NCBI RefSeq assembly: GCF_023101765.2
Contig: NC_064220.1
Coordinates: forward strand, 5,642,001-5,706,000
From: Spodoptera frugiperda
Taxonomy: Eukaryota; Arthropoda; Insecta; Lepidoptera; Noctuidae
Length of the DNA stretch: 64,000 nt
Direction: 5' to 3'
The notes beneath the pieces are model-generated. The model searched no databases. It saw only the letters and a list, made by a program, of their open reading frames with translations, and was not told the DNA's origin. A program made the translations under genes and the position numbers. This document shows, piece after piece, positions 42,207 to 53,174 of this stretch (position 1 is its first letter; each line of letters opens with the position of its first letter).

Positions 42207-42435
42207 CATAATGCATGCTACACACCTTACGGTTTAACTGTATAGTCGGACTGTACAGTTTTATCTATTCCTGATTCAATTAAATCTGTATAGTTCAACT
42301 GTTTACTCTACATACAGGTTTTTGATTTAACTGTACAGTGTATATCGAAAGGTAAACTGTAGGGGCATACTGTCTACTTTATGGTTTAAGACTGTACAGT
42401 TAAATCGTAGGGTCTGTAGCGTGTATAAGATGGAC
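42207..42435. mobile_element. TIR element, about 230 bp
   Basis: TACGGTTTAACTGTATAGTC at 42228-42247 is inverted with two mismatches at about 42389-42408, and outward similarity continues for roughly 20 bp. The core ACTGTACAG recurs several times inside. Non-coding. Confidence 0.55.
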
Positions 42436-43097
42436 TTAGTGCTATAAAATATAGCATTCACTCCCTGTATACACTTTTGTGATGATTATTGAATAAAGTG
42501 AAGCATTCATAGACTTTTGAATTTCAAACTTTTTGACTTCAATTTTTGAACTAACTGTCAATAAACTGAATGTAGAATTGCAAAGATAAGTATCAGTATG
42601 ATTTTAAACTTAATTACGATGTAATTAGATTGAAAATCGAATAAGAAATTTTGATAAATTTCATTTACTTGTGCCTAAGCACACAACTGTCTACCCCTAC
42701 AAAGTCTCATTGAAAATTATATTTTAATAAAGTACCTAGTCCGCAAATAAAGCAAGTTCAATTAAAATGACAAAACAGAGCCAATTGAAACAAACAAACT
42801 GAAGAAGTAACTATAATACATTATTTTGTCAAGGAGTAAAATTTCAAAACTATCTTTCACAAAATACTCAAGGAATTTGAACTTTTAGTCTTAGCACGCA
42901 GAGTTTAATTTTGAAAATGAAGTACTCTCGCGCTAATATCATTATTTGAGATGAAACTAAATTATTTTCTGTTCTGTAGGAATAGAAGCGAAATAACTTA
43001 CAATGAAGCTAAATATCTCCGTCTTTTGTATTTGAGTTTCCTAAAATACAAACAACATTATTTGTAATGTTTTTCATTCTTTGAAATGAAATGGTGG
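42436..43097. other. No gene recognised
   Basis: AT-rich DNA with no coding signal. Confidence 0.5.
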
Positions 43098-43336
43098 GAC
43101 TGCGGTTTCCCGGGGGCTCGAAAAACATGGGTAGGAACGGGGTAGTTATTAGTCAGTTACTCTCGCACTCAGAGACATTTTAATGATTACTTAAACTATT
43201 CCTTAGTAATGATTTTGTTCCGAAAACAATTGCTAAGGACTGGGTTAAGTAACTATTAAGGACTCTGACTCTCCCTCTTGCCTTCACTCAAGGTGGGAAA
43301 AGTCATTGGATGATTTTACCGCCTCAAAAAAAAAGA
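43098..43336 (+). mobile_element. R1-clade LINE 3' UTR split by MITE-D
   Basis: GGGGGCTCGAAAAACATGGG to about 43165, then a MITE-D insertion, then CTGACTCTCCCTCTTGCCTT, AAAAGTCATTGGATGATTTT and an A-run. The UTR resumes where it left off. Confidence 0.75.
43168..43252. mobile_element. MITE-D nested in R1-clade UTR
   Basis: AGAGACATTTTAATGATTAC at the left and AGTAACTATTAAGGACTCTG at the right are imperfect inverses; the centre GGAATAG/GTTCCGAAAACAATTGC resembles 41728-41815. Confidence 0.55.
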
Positions 43337-43548
43337 CGTACATAACAGTGTCTCCTTTTTATTACGCTTATATTAGGTCTATATGGAAGGAACTATGTAA
43401 TAAAATCTAAAAGGCTAAGTTTTACACATATTTCTAATTAGTAAACAATTTAATTATTGCCAATACGCTTATTGTGTTAATACATAATTTTACCATCTAA
43501 GGTCTCGAGTTCGACTCGACAAGAATATAATAATTAAATTAATTATAT

Positions 43549-43690
43549 CATATCATCAAAAGTCTATAAGTAGCCACTGCTGACTAAAGAGCTCTTCTCA
43601 CACGGAAAAGATTTAAGCATTAAGGTTTCTTCTCGATGTTTTCCTTCACCGTTTGTCAGTGGTGTCTAAATAATCTTATAAAGTACATAT
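43549..43690 (-). mobile_element. SINE-C, right part
   Basis: Minus strand: AGTCTATAAGTAGCCACTGC, CTCTTCTCACACGGAAAAGA, TTTTCCTTCACCGTTTGTCA and GTGTCTAAATAATCTTA. Confidence 0.65.
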
Positions 43691-43799
43691 AAGGAAAAAG
43701 CCACTTTAGTTCTTGCCGTTGCTTTCACGACATTAGTCGATTAATGAATGAAGCAATAGGGTAGATGACTAATTTTTATTTTAATGTCCACCTGATAGT

Positions 43800-44040
43800 T
43801 TATTTTAAAATATTAGACACGTGTTTTTTATTTTCTTGCGGATACAAATATTTTCGAAGATGAGTTGATTTGAAATATCGAGTGACGTCACTTATAGTTA
43901 CATTTTATACGAAGAAATGACATATTTGCTTCCATTCCTAAACATTTTTTCGTTTTTTATATTATCTATTGTTATCTTAAATGACAAAATAAAAAAATAT
44001 GTGTCTAATATTTCTTCATTACCTGACTGATGGACTAAAT
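43800..44040. mobile_element. MITE-E copy
   Basis: AAATATTAGACACGTG (about 43809) is inverted as ATGTGTCTAATATTT (about 43998). Interior contains GAGTGACGTCACTTATAG with the palindrome GTGACGTCAC. The frame at 43999-44421 starts in its right end and is not a gene. Confidence 0.55.
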
Positions 44041-44377
44041 ATACAGATTATCTTAAATAATACTTGGATTGAAGGTAAAATATTGTGCTCGACTACCACT
44101 CTTTTATCCACTCTACCGATAAAGCAAAATAAAATATGTTACCAAAAGCTTATTACATACAAATATATATGTCCTGTCTTTCTATCAACTCGCTGGCATA
44201 CTGCCATTTACATCTCAGCTTACACGGCAGCTATAAAGGAAAATAAACCTTATTGCTTTATTTGTATGTCTAGACTTCTGTGGTTTATTTTATTTGTGTT
44301 CGTAGTAGTGACTAGTCGGATAAACGTTAAGATTTCTTGGTATTTAATGAATGTGGCCATCTATATGTTCTGTTATG
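44041..44377. other. No gene recognised
   Basis: Part of a 140-codon frame with hydrophobic segments (about 44260-44390) but beginning in a MITE and ending in a SINE; no family recognised. Confidence 0.4.
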
Positions 44378-44425
44378 TCGTAGGTGCATATCATACCCAG
44401 ACCAGGAACAATAGTTTATGAATCA
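44378..44425 (-). mobile_element. SINE-B fragment
   Basis: TCGTAGGTGCATATCATACC then CAGACCAGGAACAATAGTTT; body and tail junction only. Confidence 0.45.
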
Positions 44426-44439
44426 TATAAAGAAAAAAA

Positions 44440-44705
44440 TGTCGTGGTAGCCCGGAGGTTTAAGAAGTCGTCTTATAATGCATGAGGATGCGCGTTCAAC
44501 ACCCCCCAACGGCAAGTACCAATCTATTTTCTAAGATTAATTAGATACCATTGACAAACGGCGAAGAAAAAAGTCGCGAGGAAACCTGGGCTTATAATTT
44601 CTAACTTTGAAATTGCTAAAACGAATTGAGCAAGCGTGGTGATTGATGCTCAAACCTTTTCCGTGTGAGAAGAGGCTATAGCTAGCAGCTTATAGGTGGC
44701 CACCT
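44440..44705 (+). mobile_element. SINE-C, near complete
   Basis: Head GTCGTGGTAGCCCGGAGGTT, weak B box GCGTTCAACACCCC, CAAGTACCAATCTATTTTCT, GCGTGGTGATTGATGCTCAA, TTTTCCGTGTGAGAAGAGGC. Reference copy with 51776-52045. Confidence 0.7.
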
Positions 44706-44748
44706 ATAAGCTGATGATAAGTATGTATAAAGTAAATAGCTGTACTAA

Positions 44749-44921
44749 CGTTACGCCGTTTATCCCCGAAAGGTTAGGCAGAGGTGCTCATTACGACACG
44801 TAATGCAGCTATACAATGTACTTTTCACTATTTGTGTTATAAGGCCCATGAAATAGGAGGTGAGCCTATTGCCATATACTAGCCACAATTCCATACTCCG
44901 AGGTAATACTGAGAAATTATC
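44749..44921 (-). mobile_element. SINE-A copy, head missing
   Basis: Hairpin CCCCGAAAGG is decayed; GGCAGAGGTGCTCATTACGA, the body, and CCATACTCCGAGGTAATACT. Ends at 44921 within the body. Confidence 0.78.
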
Positions 44922-45439
44922 GTTTGTGAATCATATAAATTATTATTCCGTGTTTCAAAGAATTTAACATAACTGTACCTACTAATATTGTACTAACTAT
45001 ATGTATTACTAAACTAATAACTAACTAACACATGAATAACTTGGCAAACACTTAATAATCCAACAACTTCATACACGACTGTGACACTCACTCGACCAGC
45101 CGTCTCAACGAGAACCTTGACCGACAAACAACAAAAAGGGTTATTCTCAAAACTTATTCCCACGCAAAGATTACTGGTCGTCTCAAGAGACATAACTTGG
45201 GCCATATGTTCCCCTTTTTTTACTATAGTCTTTATGCAGATTCACCCTTCGCTGAGACAGAAAATTATGAGCGAGACAAAAGTTTGTGGCGATGTTATCC
45301 TTAAAGCGTGGGTCATAACGTCAGCGGGAGGGTAAGAAGGAGCGTGTTATTTCAACTCTCGTGAGTTTGAGATTATAATAATATATAGAGAGAGTGAGAT
45401 TATAATGTAAGAGAGAAGGTGCCTGTTTAAATACATTGT
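44922..45439. other. No gene recognised
   Basis: Overlapping 84- and 63-codon frames at 45014-45335 lie here. Codon composition is less AT-rich than the surroundings, but no family was recognised; a decayed repeat is as likely as an exon. Confidence 0.35.
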
Positions 45440-45744
45440 TTTTTTATGGGATAAGCCGGTAAACAAGCAGACACAACAACTGATCGTAAGCAATTGCCAC
45501 CGCCCATGGACACTTGAAACACCAGAGGCTTTACAAGTGCGTTGTCGGCCTTTTAGGGGTTGGGAATTTATGTGTTAATGGGGAATCTGTGATTGGAAAA
45601 GGGGGTAACTGGGCCTCCGGTAACCTCACTCACTCAACGAAACACAACGCAAGCGTTGTTTCACGTCGGTTTTCCGTGAGGCCGTGGTATCATTCCGATC
45701 GAGCCGGCCCATTCGTGCCGAAGCATGGCTCTCCCACACTTAAG
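45440..45744 (+). mobile_element. Repeat P copy, full length
   Basis: Best copy of the family: ATGGGATAAGCCGGTAAACA at the left, CCACCGCCCATGGACACTTG, AACACAACGCAAGCGTTGTT, and GAAGCATGGCTCTCCCACAC at the right. Frame 45514-45762 is a repeat artefact. Confidence 0.75.
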
Positions 45745-46276
45745 CATATCCTCGCTAGCTAGTAGTGCGACCTGCGCTTTATACTCTGTGTATCGCGTTG
45801 AACGTCCCGTTTACCATATTCTGGCCAAACACGGCTTAATGTCTAACTCTTTGTATAGTTGCTAGTTTCTTCGATTTAGTTGCTATTCTCTTTTGTTTTA
45901 ATGTCATCGTGTAATGCGTTTTCTTTTCTTTCTTGACTCTTGATTTGACTTTTGTTTTTGTTTTTTAACATTTAGGACTTCTTTCACAATGTCTAGATAA
46001 CGGCTATTTATCAGATAACTTTAAATTAAGAACGTAATTTGTATGCACTATCTGTCACATAAGCTTATCAGGCACTTATATAAAGGTGATGAAACAGACG
46101 CTTAATATCAGAAAACCGAAGAATAGTAGTTTGTGTGGCTCAGGGATTTAATCTGAGATCTCTAGCACGACAGTTGCACCTGCGATATGCGACTGATATT
46201 TCATTTAAAGAACTTTGTCACTATTTGAATCTTTATAATCTTCATATCTCTATATCTAAGTAATTGTTATCATTAT
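45745..46276. other. No gene recognised
   Basis: Unassigned AT-rich DNA. Confidence 0.5.
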
Positions 46277-46460
46277 CAATAGTTTATAAGTGGCCTCTGC
46301 TGACCAAATGGTTCTTCCCATATGGAGAAGGTTTGAGCATTAATCACCACGCTTGCTCAATGCAGGTTGGCTATTTCAAACTTATAATTAGAAATTGTAA
46401 AGGTTTCCTTACGATGTTTTCCGTCACCGTTGGTCAGTGGTGTCTAAATAATCATTGAAA
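46277..46460 (-). mobile_element. SINE-C, right part
   Basis: Minus strand: AGTTTATAAGTGGCCTCTGC, GGAGAAGGTTTGAGCATTAA, CACCACGCTTGCTCAATGCA, GATGTTTTCCGTCACCGTTG, GTGTCTAAATAATCATTG. Confidence 0.68.
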
Positions 46461-46780
46461 AAGTTACATTGGTACTTTGGTAGGGTTCTAAGTGATGAAT
46501 AATTTCGAAAGGCCACCACGACATACAACTAATTATTATACTGAATTACTAAAAACTAACTACTCGTACATTTTAGTTAACACCCTTAAATAATAATACT
46601 TCTGACTAAACACGACCATATTTAGTTGAGGTTGTACTAATCCTCTTAATACTTGTACGTAGGTAATTCATAGAACTGAATGGTCTATTAGCCTTAAGTA
46701 TTTTGCTGAATTCAGGGTCAGAGCCAGAATTACCTACTGATCCTGATTAGTAATTATTACAAGTCTTAATAATAAATTAA
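46461..46780. other. No gene recognised
   Basis: Unassigned. Confidence 0.45.
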
Positions 46781-47024
46781 CTGCCTCGTTAGTCGAGTGG
46801 TTGCAAGTGCGACTGCCGGACAAGGGGTCTCGGGTTCGATTCCCGGGTCGGGCAAAGCATTACTGGGCTTTTTTCGGGTTTTCGAAAATTTCTCAGTAGT
46901 AGTACGGAGTCTGGAATTGTGTCCAGTATATGGCAATAGGCTCACCCCCTATTACATGGGACTTATAACACAAATAGTGAAAAGTGGGTGTACATTGTAT
47001 AGCGGCATTACGTGTCGTAATGAG
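46781..47024 (+). mobile_element. SINE-A copy with intact pol III boxes
   Basis: Head CTGCCTCGTTAGTCGAGTGG contains a plausible A box, and the B box GGGTTCGATTCCC (46832-46844) is intact. The body is well conserved to CGTAATGAGC at 47024; the terminal hairpin is lost. The best internal promoter of all copies. Confidence 0.88.
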
Positions 47025-48045
47025 CAAAAATGCATAGCTGTGTTCATCACTGCTAAAATTAAAAATTTATGTTTTTTCTCTAAAATCTAGGAATAACCAT
47101 CGATCTCTGACATTACTTGTAAGGAGTTTCTATGAAAAATAACGATCCATGTACCGATTTAGGATTAAGATAAGAATTAGTAAAATATATTGAGAAACAT
47201 GAATTTCGACTTTTAAGAACTGCATTTTACGTACATTGAACAGCAGCATTCTCTGATAAACCTGAAATAAAAAATTAAATTACCAAAGCAGTTTTAAGAG
47301 TCAAACAAAATAATTTAAATATAAAACCATTTACGAGTAATAGATACAATAAATTATCATACATTTTCATACAACAAAGTTATCTAAGATTCCATGTAGT
47401 CATAGTGATAACTTCATATACATATACATAATATTATAGTATATAGTTCAACATCATTTCTTGCTCGCAGTATCTTAATATCAACGGACGGAGCCTCAGT
47501 CCCTCACAGCCCCTTATTTTTTGTTACTCCTATAATATTTCAGTTTTTGATAAGTATATCATGAACAAGACTTATTGATCGTTATGTCTGGCTTATAAAC
47601 TTAGCTTTTTATGTAATAAGAAGGAGTAACAACCTGTCTTTATTAGGCAGTTTATGTATATATTTAGTTTTGAAAAAGTACCGTACCTAAGTATTCATGG
47701 TTTAATTGGAATAAATGATTTGAATTTGACTTTGATTTTTTTTTGTATCTATAACTAAAAGTAAACTGTCGTATTTATGTCCGTTAGCTATTTGAGATGG
47801 TTTGACAAGTTTCGAGGCAGACTGGGGTTCATAGTCATGAAATTAGTCGGGCTTTCTCAAATTATTATGTGATACAACTTTAGGGAACAGAGAGTAAAGT
47901 TCCCTAAGAAAAAGAGGATCCTCCGACCAGGCGAGGTGATCATGCCTTGCGGGCTTTCTGCCCAATATTTATGACGTCATCCGTTGATTTGTTCGTCGAT
48001 AGTCTATGTGTGACTTCTTACATCTATCAAGTGTCACTTGTCAGG
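47025..48045. other. No gene recognised
   Basis: About 1 kb without recognisable coding or repeat sequence. TGACGTCA near 47971 is a CRE-like palindrome. Confidence 0.45.
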
Positions 48046-48163
48046 TGTCGCCACACAACGAAACACAACGCAAGCGTTGTTTCACGTCGGTTTTCTGTGA
48101 GGCCATGGTATCACTCCGGTCGAGCCGGCCCATTCGTGCCGAAGTATGGCTCTCAGATACTTA
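48046..48163 (+). mobile_element. Repeat P right half
   Basis: CACACAACGAAACACAACGC, AAGCGTTGTTTCACGTCGGT, and GCCGAAGTATGGCTCTCAGA. Left half absent. Confidence 0.68.
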
Positions 48164-49221
48164 CCATACATTATTATTGTAATTTAACCTTTGACTAGTA
48201 TTTGATATATTGCCAAATACTCCAAAACTGAGTAAAGGCTACCTTTGAGATTATTCCGAAAGATTATGTTTAAAGGTCACTTCCATACTTAAAGTAATAA
48301 CAAGTAATGGTTGAGCTAACATAACCTATGACCATTTATTGTACTTCTTACTTAGAAATTTATAGGGTTACTTGTAATACCACCTAATTCTTTCGGGAGG
48401 TACAGAATACAACTAATGTTAGAGTTCAGTTTGGTGGTCCGAAAGTGGATAGTTGCTGAGATATTTGGTAAAATTTTTGGTTTTGGTTCAAAAATCCCGA
48501 CCTAACTATAAAACTTCAATAACTAAAAAACCTAGAGGTTTGATTTAATTTGTTTCATTTTGTATCAATTACCGATATATTAATAAAAATGTAATAATAC
48601 TAAAACAGAATAGAAATACTAGGGCAGAAATATCATTCGTTTTAAAATAGCAAGTCCTAAATAAATTCTTATCAAATTTTAATTTCAATTCTTTCAAATC
48701 CAAATACGATTTATAAATAACAGTTTTATTTCAGTTCAAAAGGAAAAGTAAATTAGATTACTTCAATCGGAGTCGAGATTACGGGTACTCTATCAACTTC
48801 CAGCGTTTCAAGGGAACAACTTTTGTCAACTTTTTAAAAGGACAATTTTCAAGATGACTGGCTACTTTCTACTGGCGATTAATTTTCAAATACCCAAGCT
48901 TCATGTCTCTTGTGTTCAACCTTGAGCATTTGACATTTTTCCCCTTATAATTTCCTTTAAATACTTTCTTAAGCTTTTTAGGATTTTTTTTTTTTACCTT
49001 TTATGATAGATTAGAGGAAAATTGTTCTGATGTAATACCTCATTAGACTAGTTAGCGAGTAAAAGTCAGTGAAAGTATAATTTGGATTTTGGACTTTCAG
49101 AAATTGCTAACAATGACTCTAGTTTTACATTTAATTATGCATCTCTAGATAGATAGATACATACAACAATCTTATTGTACACCATTCCTTATACATACAG
49201 AAAGAAAGAAAGGATATTACA
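48164..49221. other. No gene recognised
   Basis: About 1 kb of AT-rich DNA with no frame or repeat recognised. Confidence 0.5.
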
Positions 49222-49372
49222 TCAACATCAGGAGCTTACAAGTGACCATTTCTGACCAAAGGGCTCTTCTCGTACGGAGAAGGTTTGAGCATTAATCACC
49301 ACACATGCTCAATGCGGTTTAGCGATTTAAAACGAGTCAGTGAAGTCTAAATTATCTTAGAAAGTAAAGTAC
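49222..49372 (-). mobile_element. SINE-C, right part
   Basis: Minus strand: TTCTCGTACGGAGAAGGTTT, AATCACCACACATGCTCAAT, ATTTAAAACGAGTCAGTGAA. Partial. Confidence 0.6.
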
Positions 49373-49713
49373 ATATAATTCGGAAAAAAATTAGATTGGT
49401 ACTTGGAAGAGAACGTCTTAACACGTTAACCGCCACGACGGTGACTGACCCCTTAACAGATGATTGGCCTTCAACAGTTTGTTTAACCTAAAAAAAGATA
49501 TGTGACGTCACATCTTCAAATCTGCGAAGAGTTTATCCTCTGATCCACCTACTGATAAAGGATATAACAAACAAGTCAACATAATAAGCACTAAGGTTTT
49601 TACTTACCCTCTTATAGAAAAAACGACCTTAAAGACAACAATAGTACCTATAAATATTTCATCTCAGAACACAACACTAGAGTCCTCATCTATTCTTAGC
49701 ACAAAGCCCAAAG
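49373..49713. other. No gene recognised
   Basis: GTGACGTCAC palindrome near 49502. No repeat match. Lies upstream of the heat-shock-element-like array. Confidence 0.4.
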
Positions 49714-49753
49714 CGAATGTTTCAGAAGTTTCTAGAACAGAGTAGAAAGTTCT
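49714..49753. promoter_or_regulatory. Heat-shock-element-like array
   Basis: Read as consecutive 5-bp units: CGAAT, GTTTC, AGAAG, TTTCT, AGAAC, AGAGT, AGAAA, GTTCT. Six of eight match the alternating nGAAn/nTTCn rule bound by HSF trimers, all in phase. The centre GAAGTTTCTAGAA (49725-49737) is a perfect three-unit element. Downstream on the plus strand a TTTATA lies at 49812-49817, but no gene is seen. Confidence 0.5.
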
Positions 49754-50134
49754 TTGCGTCTTATTGCAGTGTTGCCACACTGAGAGACACGGCTTTGCAC
49801 TCCATTCGTGCTTTATACTCAGTACTCACTCAATCAAAATATCGCTTTCATTAATTACATTAACTATGATGAATGGAAATCGTGCTATTATGGTGTTTTG
49901 ATGTAATTTATTCGTTTATTATGATAACGTTTTTCTTTAAGTCAATGCGAGTACCCAGATAGTATTTTTATGCTCTGTTAGGTACTGAGTTCAGTAAAGT
50001 ATTACTGATATAAAAAATGTTAATTTTGACTGTTTTCTTTTTAGAGTAAATCACAAGAAGAATAATGACTGACGAATGCCATCTGTGGTAGAGATTAGCA
50101 GCTGCTATACATTAGTTAATTTTTTTTTAAACCG
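49754..50134. other. No gene recognised
   Basis: Includes TTTATA at 49812 followed by CACTCAATCAAAATATCG, which could be a promoter and leader, but no open frame follows. Confidence 0.35.
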
Positions 50135-50408
50135 AAATGGTGCTATTCCACCACAGATGTGCTATGTAAGATAATGTGCTAAGCTGTGAAACTATATGAC
50201 AGATTTCACTGATACTAAGCCATGTAGCTGTGCGAGGTAAATGCGGTGCTCGAGTATGCGATGTATCGATAGTAGGGAAGTCATCCATGGCACACACCTT
50301 TCCATACAAAAAACAGCTTAGGTGAGTCCGTTTCCATCAGCGCTATGGTATGTATCCCAATTAATATGATTGGTGCACATAACATATCTCTATTGAAAAA
50401 GCATCCTA
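50135..50408 (-). mobile_element. MITE-A, nearly complete
   Basis: GGTGCTATTCCACCACAGAT at the left, TTTCACTGATACTAAGCCAT, GCGATGTATCGATAGTAGGG, GTTTCCATCAGCGCTATGG, and GAAAAAGCATCCTA at the right. Confidence 0.72.
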
Positions 50409-51500
50409 ATGCTGTTTAATGTGTCAAGTAAGGTAAATTAGCCAATTCGAAAGTCATTGAGGAAGGTCTATTCAGCAGTCGACGTCTTGTGACTGATATG
50501 TTTTTATGTATTCACCATCAGACCTATAGCTTAAAGGTAATGCCTAAAGTCTAGGGTTAAAATGTGGAGTACCACAAAACCATCGTTTATCCTAAATTTT
50601 ACAATACCTATCCCTAAGTTCTTTGAGAACAACTTCCCGTAGTCCGTCTAGAGACTCTAAAGGGAACAGATTAGGGTTGGCACTTATCCCTTGCTTAAGG
50701 GCTACCTGCCTCGTAAATTTAGGGCCCAATCTTAAGGACATGGCAGTTTTTTCTTATCTTTCATGTGAAACGTCACATTTAGGGCTGACGTTTGATGGCC
50801 AAACTTATTTTTTGGACATCGTTTGTGGGAGACGAATTAGGTCGTTAGCTTTGGACTTGGGTCTTAAAAGATGATTATGTTTATTCAGGGATGTTATCAT
50901 ATATTTGGTTGAGTGTTTGCAAGTGGATATTGGGTTGATGCTAATATTTCGAAATTGTGTATGATTGACTGGGTTATTGGATGTATGTAAATAATATTTG
51001 GGTAAAGAATACTAATGTGGACTCGTTGACAAACTATTTTAGAAAGAAAAGAGCAATAATTTAAGTATAAATATCGAATTGCTTGGAAATACATACATAG
51101 GTACATAACCTCACGCCTGTTTCCCATGGGGATAGGCAGAGAAAATGGAACACCAATTGCGACGAATCTTACATACCTCTTTCGCTTAATCAACAGTAAT
51201 CAGTCTTTTCATGCAGTCAGAATCAAAAAGAAAGTAAAGATAAAAACTGAACTAATATCACTATTCCCAGTTTTCAAGAATTAAAAAAAAACAAGACTTT
51301 ATACCTTAAAACCTAACCCGGGGTCTCCGCCCCGCCTCATCTACACGTGGATTTCAACTCTATATTCATATAATTAGGGCTTACATTGGCCAGTTCATGT
51401 ACCTAATTATAATAGTAATATTACACAGATACAAAGCTACACTAAATGACCCGCGGCAATGTACATACACGTGGTGTACTGGAACTTCTAGCATTAGATC
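50409..51500. other. No gene; one dispersed repeat
   Basis: 51104-51200 (AACCTCACGCCTGTTTCCCA then GCGACGAATCTTACATACCT) is the repeat seen at 6140-6240. An 83-codon frame at 50623-50874 has a less AT-rich composition but no recognised domain. Confidence 0.4.
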
Positions 51501-51501
51501 A

Positions 51502-51654
51502 GGGGCCTTAGTCTGCTATTACAATTGTGTCAGAATGGTCGATCACTGAGCAGTGCGAGAGGGACGGAGCTATACAACCTACATAGCTCCGTCCCTCTTG
51601 CACTGCTCAGTGACCGACCATTCTGACACAATTGTAATATCAGACTAAGGCCCC
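51502..51654. mobile_element. Foldback MITE, 72-bp arms
   Basis: Arms 51502-51573 and 51583-51654 are inverted with 69 of 72 matches around a 9-nt spacer. Ends are GGGGCCTTAGTC. AGATC occurs on both sides (51496-51500 and 51655-51659), a possible 5-bp duplication with one extra A at the left end. Nearly perfect arms suggest recent origin. Confidence 0.85.
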
Positions 51655-51775
51655 AGATCCATGTTAAATGTTTTACTTTGTTACTGAGCGTTCATTTTGG
51701 ACATGTAACTCGGTTACAGATTATTCTACAATCAATTTTGTTAAAATATGTTAATTGTACGTTAATATGTTAATG

Positions 51776-52045
51776 TCGTAGTGGCCCGGAGGTTTAATAA
51801 GCTTCGGGTGATGGTTCGAAACCTACCAACCACACGTACCAATGTGACTTTTTCCGAGTTATATGACCTTACTAAGATTATTTAGACACACAAACGGTGA
51901 AGGAAAACATCATGAGAAAACCTGAGCTTATAATTCAATTATTCGCCGACCTACATTGAGCAAACGTGGTGGTCAATGCTCAATCCTTCTCCGTGTGAGA
52001 AGAGGCTTTGGGTCAGTAGTGGTCACTTATAGGCTGTTTATGGGA
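51776..52045 (+). mobile_element. SINE-C, near complete
   Basis: Head GTCGTAGTGGCCCGGAGGTT, B-box-like GGTTCGAAACC (about 51814), CACGTACCAATGTGACTTTT, GGTGAAGGAAAACATCATGA, CCTTCTCCGTGTGAGAAGAG, CTTATAGGCTG. Confidence 0.72.
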
Positions 52046-53160
52046 TATTAATAGTACATGGAGAATCTGTTTTAGAATACAATAATTAATATTAACTTTT
52101 AACAGTGCACTCCTGCACTATTAGCCTCCTCTGCATAAGACGGCTTATCATTATCTCTATGCTTGATATGTGAGTTGGAGATGGCAGTAAAATGGCATTA
52201 TAATCCCTTTATCATCTCTTTTAACACCCGCAGGAAGAGCAGCGGTGTCAAATGTATTCTATTACGCACACGATTTTCAAGAAAATATACCAGCATATTA
52301 CCAAACAACCTTCAACGGTAAAATAATACCGTTACACAAATTTTATCGAAGGTAACAGCATGTTAACATACAAAATTAATCTCCACATGACTAAAAGATC
52401 GACAGCAAAACAATAAAACTCCTATATTATTCAGTCCCAAACAAACTAATAGCGTAGTCATTGTATTTTATTCCACAACACGAACGGAGCCACGGACACG
52501 CACGCAGTTTATAAAACTATTAAATATTTATCACAACCAATCTCCCTCTGTCATTAAAGCTTCGGTTGTTCACGCCCCAAATATCAAACATTTACTCCAC
52601 GCATACATTTTCATAAAAAATACATAAAGCCACGGGAACACGGTGCTTATTTATTTATTTAGGTGACCGCAAAAATCAACGGCATCCATCTTTGAATCGC
52701 GGAATGACCCTTTAACACAGCAAACGTTACCACGAATACGTTTTTACAGAAAGCGGGGAGAATCAAAAACCCTTCGAGAAATCTAGTAGATTTACTTAAA
52801 GCCACTCGTGAATGTAGTAATGCAGGAAGACCGATTTAGATTGTAATCAATGGAATAATAAGGATAAGGAGTGAAGAAAACATTTGTACGCCGAAAGAAT
52901 CCACTGAGGTTCTTAATCCAATTTCGACGATTGATAATCCGAATTCTTAATGTAAGAATCATAACGTATAATTTATTGAATAAGAATGAAACGGTAATTT
53001 AAATATAACGACATTTATCGGAATGGAATTGTAAGAAAGAAAAAGTATAAATTATGTCCCATTATATTGGAGGCGTGACGGCAAGGTAAACTGTTTATTC
53101 AAACAAATTCTCAGTTATTAAAACAATTACAAATTCCTAAAATTTCTATTTAATGAGGTT
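52046..53160. other. No gene; repeat-poor stretch
   Basis: 52225-52265 shares the repeat seen at 5140-5200. About 52430-53100 has no recognised repeat and could be unique DNA. No coding signal. Confidence 0.4.
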
Positions 53161-53174
53161 ATCATATTGATCGT

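Noticed and set aside
43999..44421. 140-codon hydrophobic frame
   Set aside because: Starts in MITE-E and ends in SINE-B; AT-rich and no family.
45081..45335. 84-codon frame overlapping a minus-strand frame
   Set aside because: Possible decayed repeat; no domain or splice evidence for an exon.
46781..46860. tRNA gene
   Set aside because: Has A- and B-box-like sequence but no convincing cloverleaf and is followed by the SINE-A body; it is a SINE head, as are the others.
50623..50874. 83-codon frame of balanced composition
   Set aside because: No recognisable motif, no repeat or splice context to support it.
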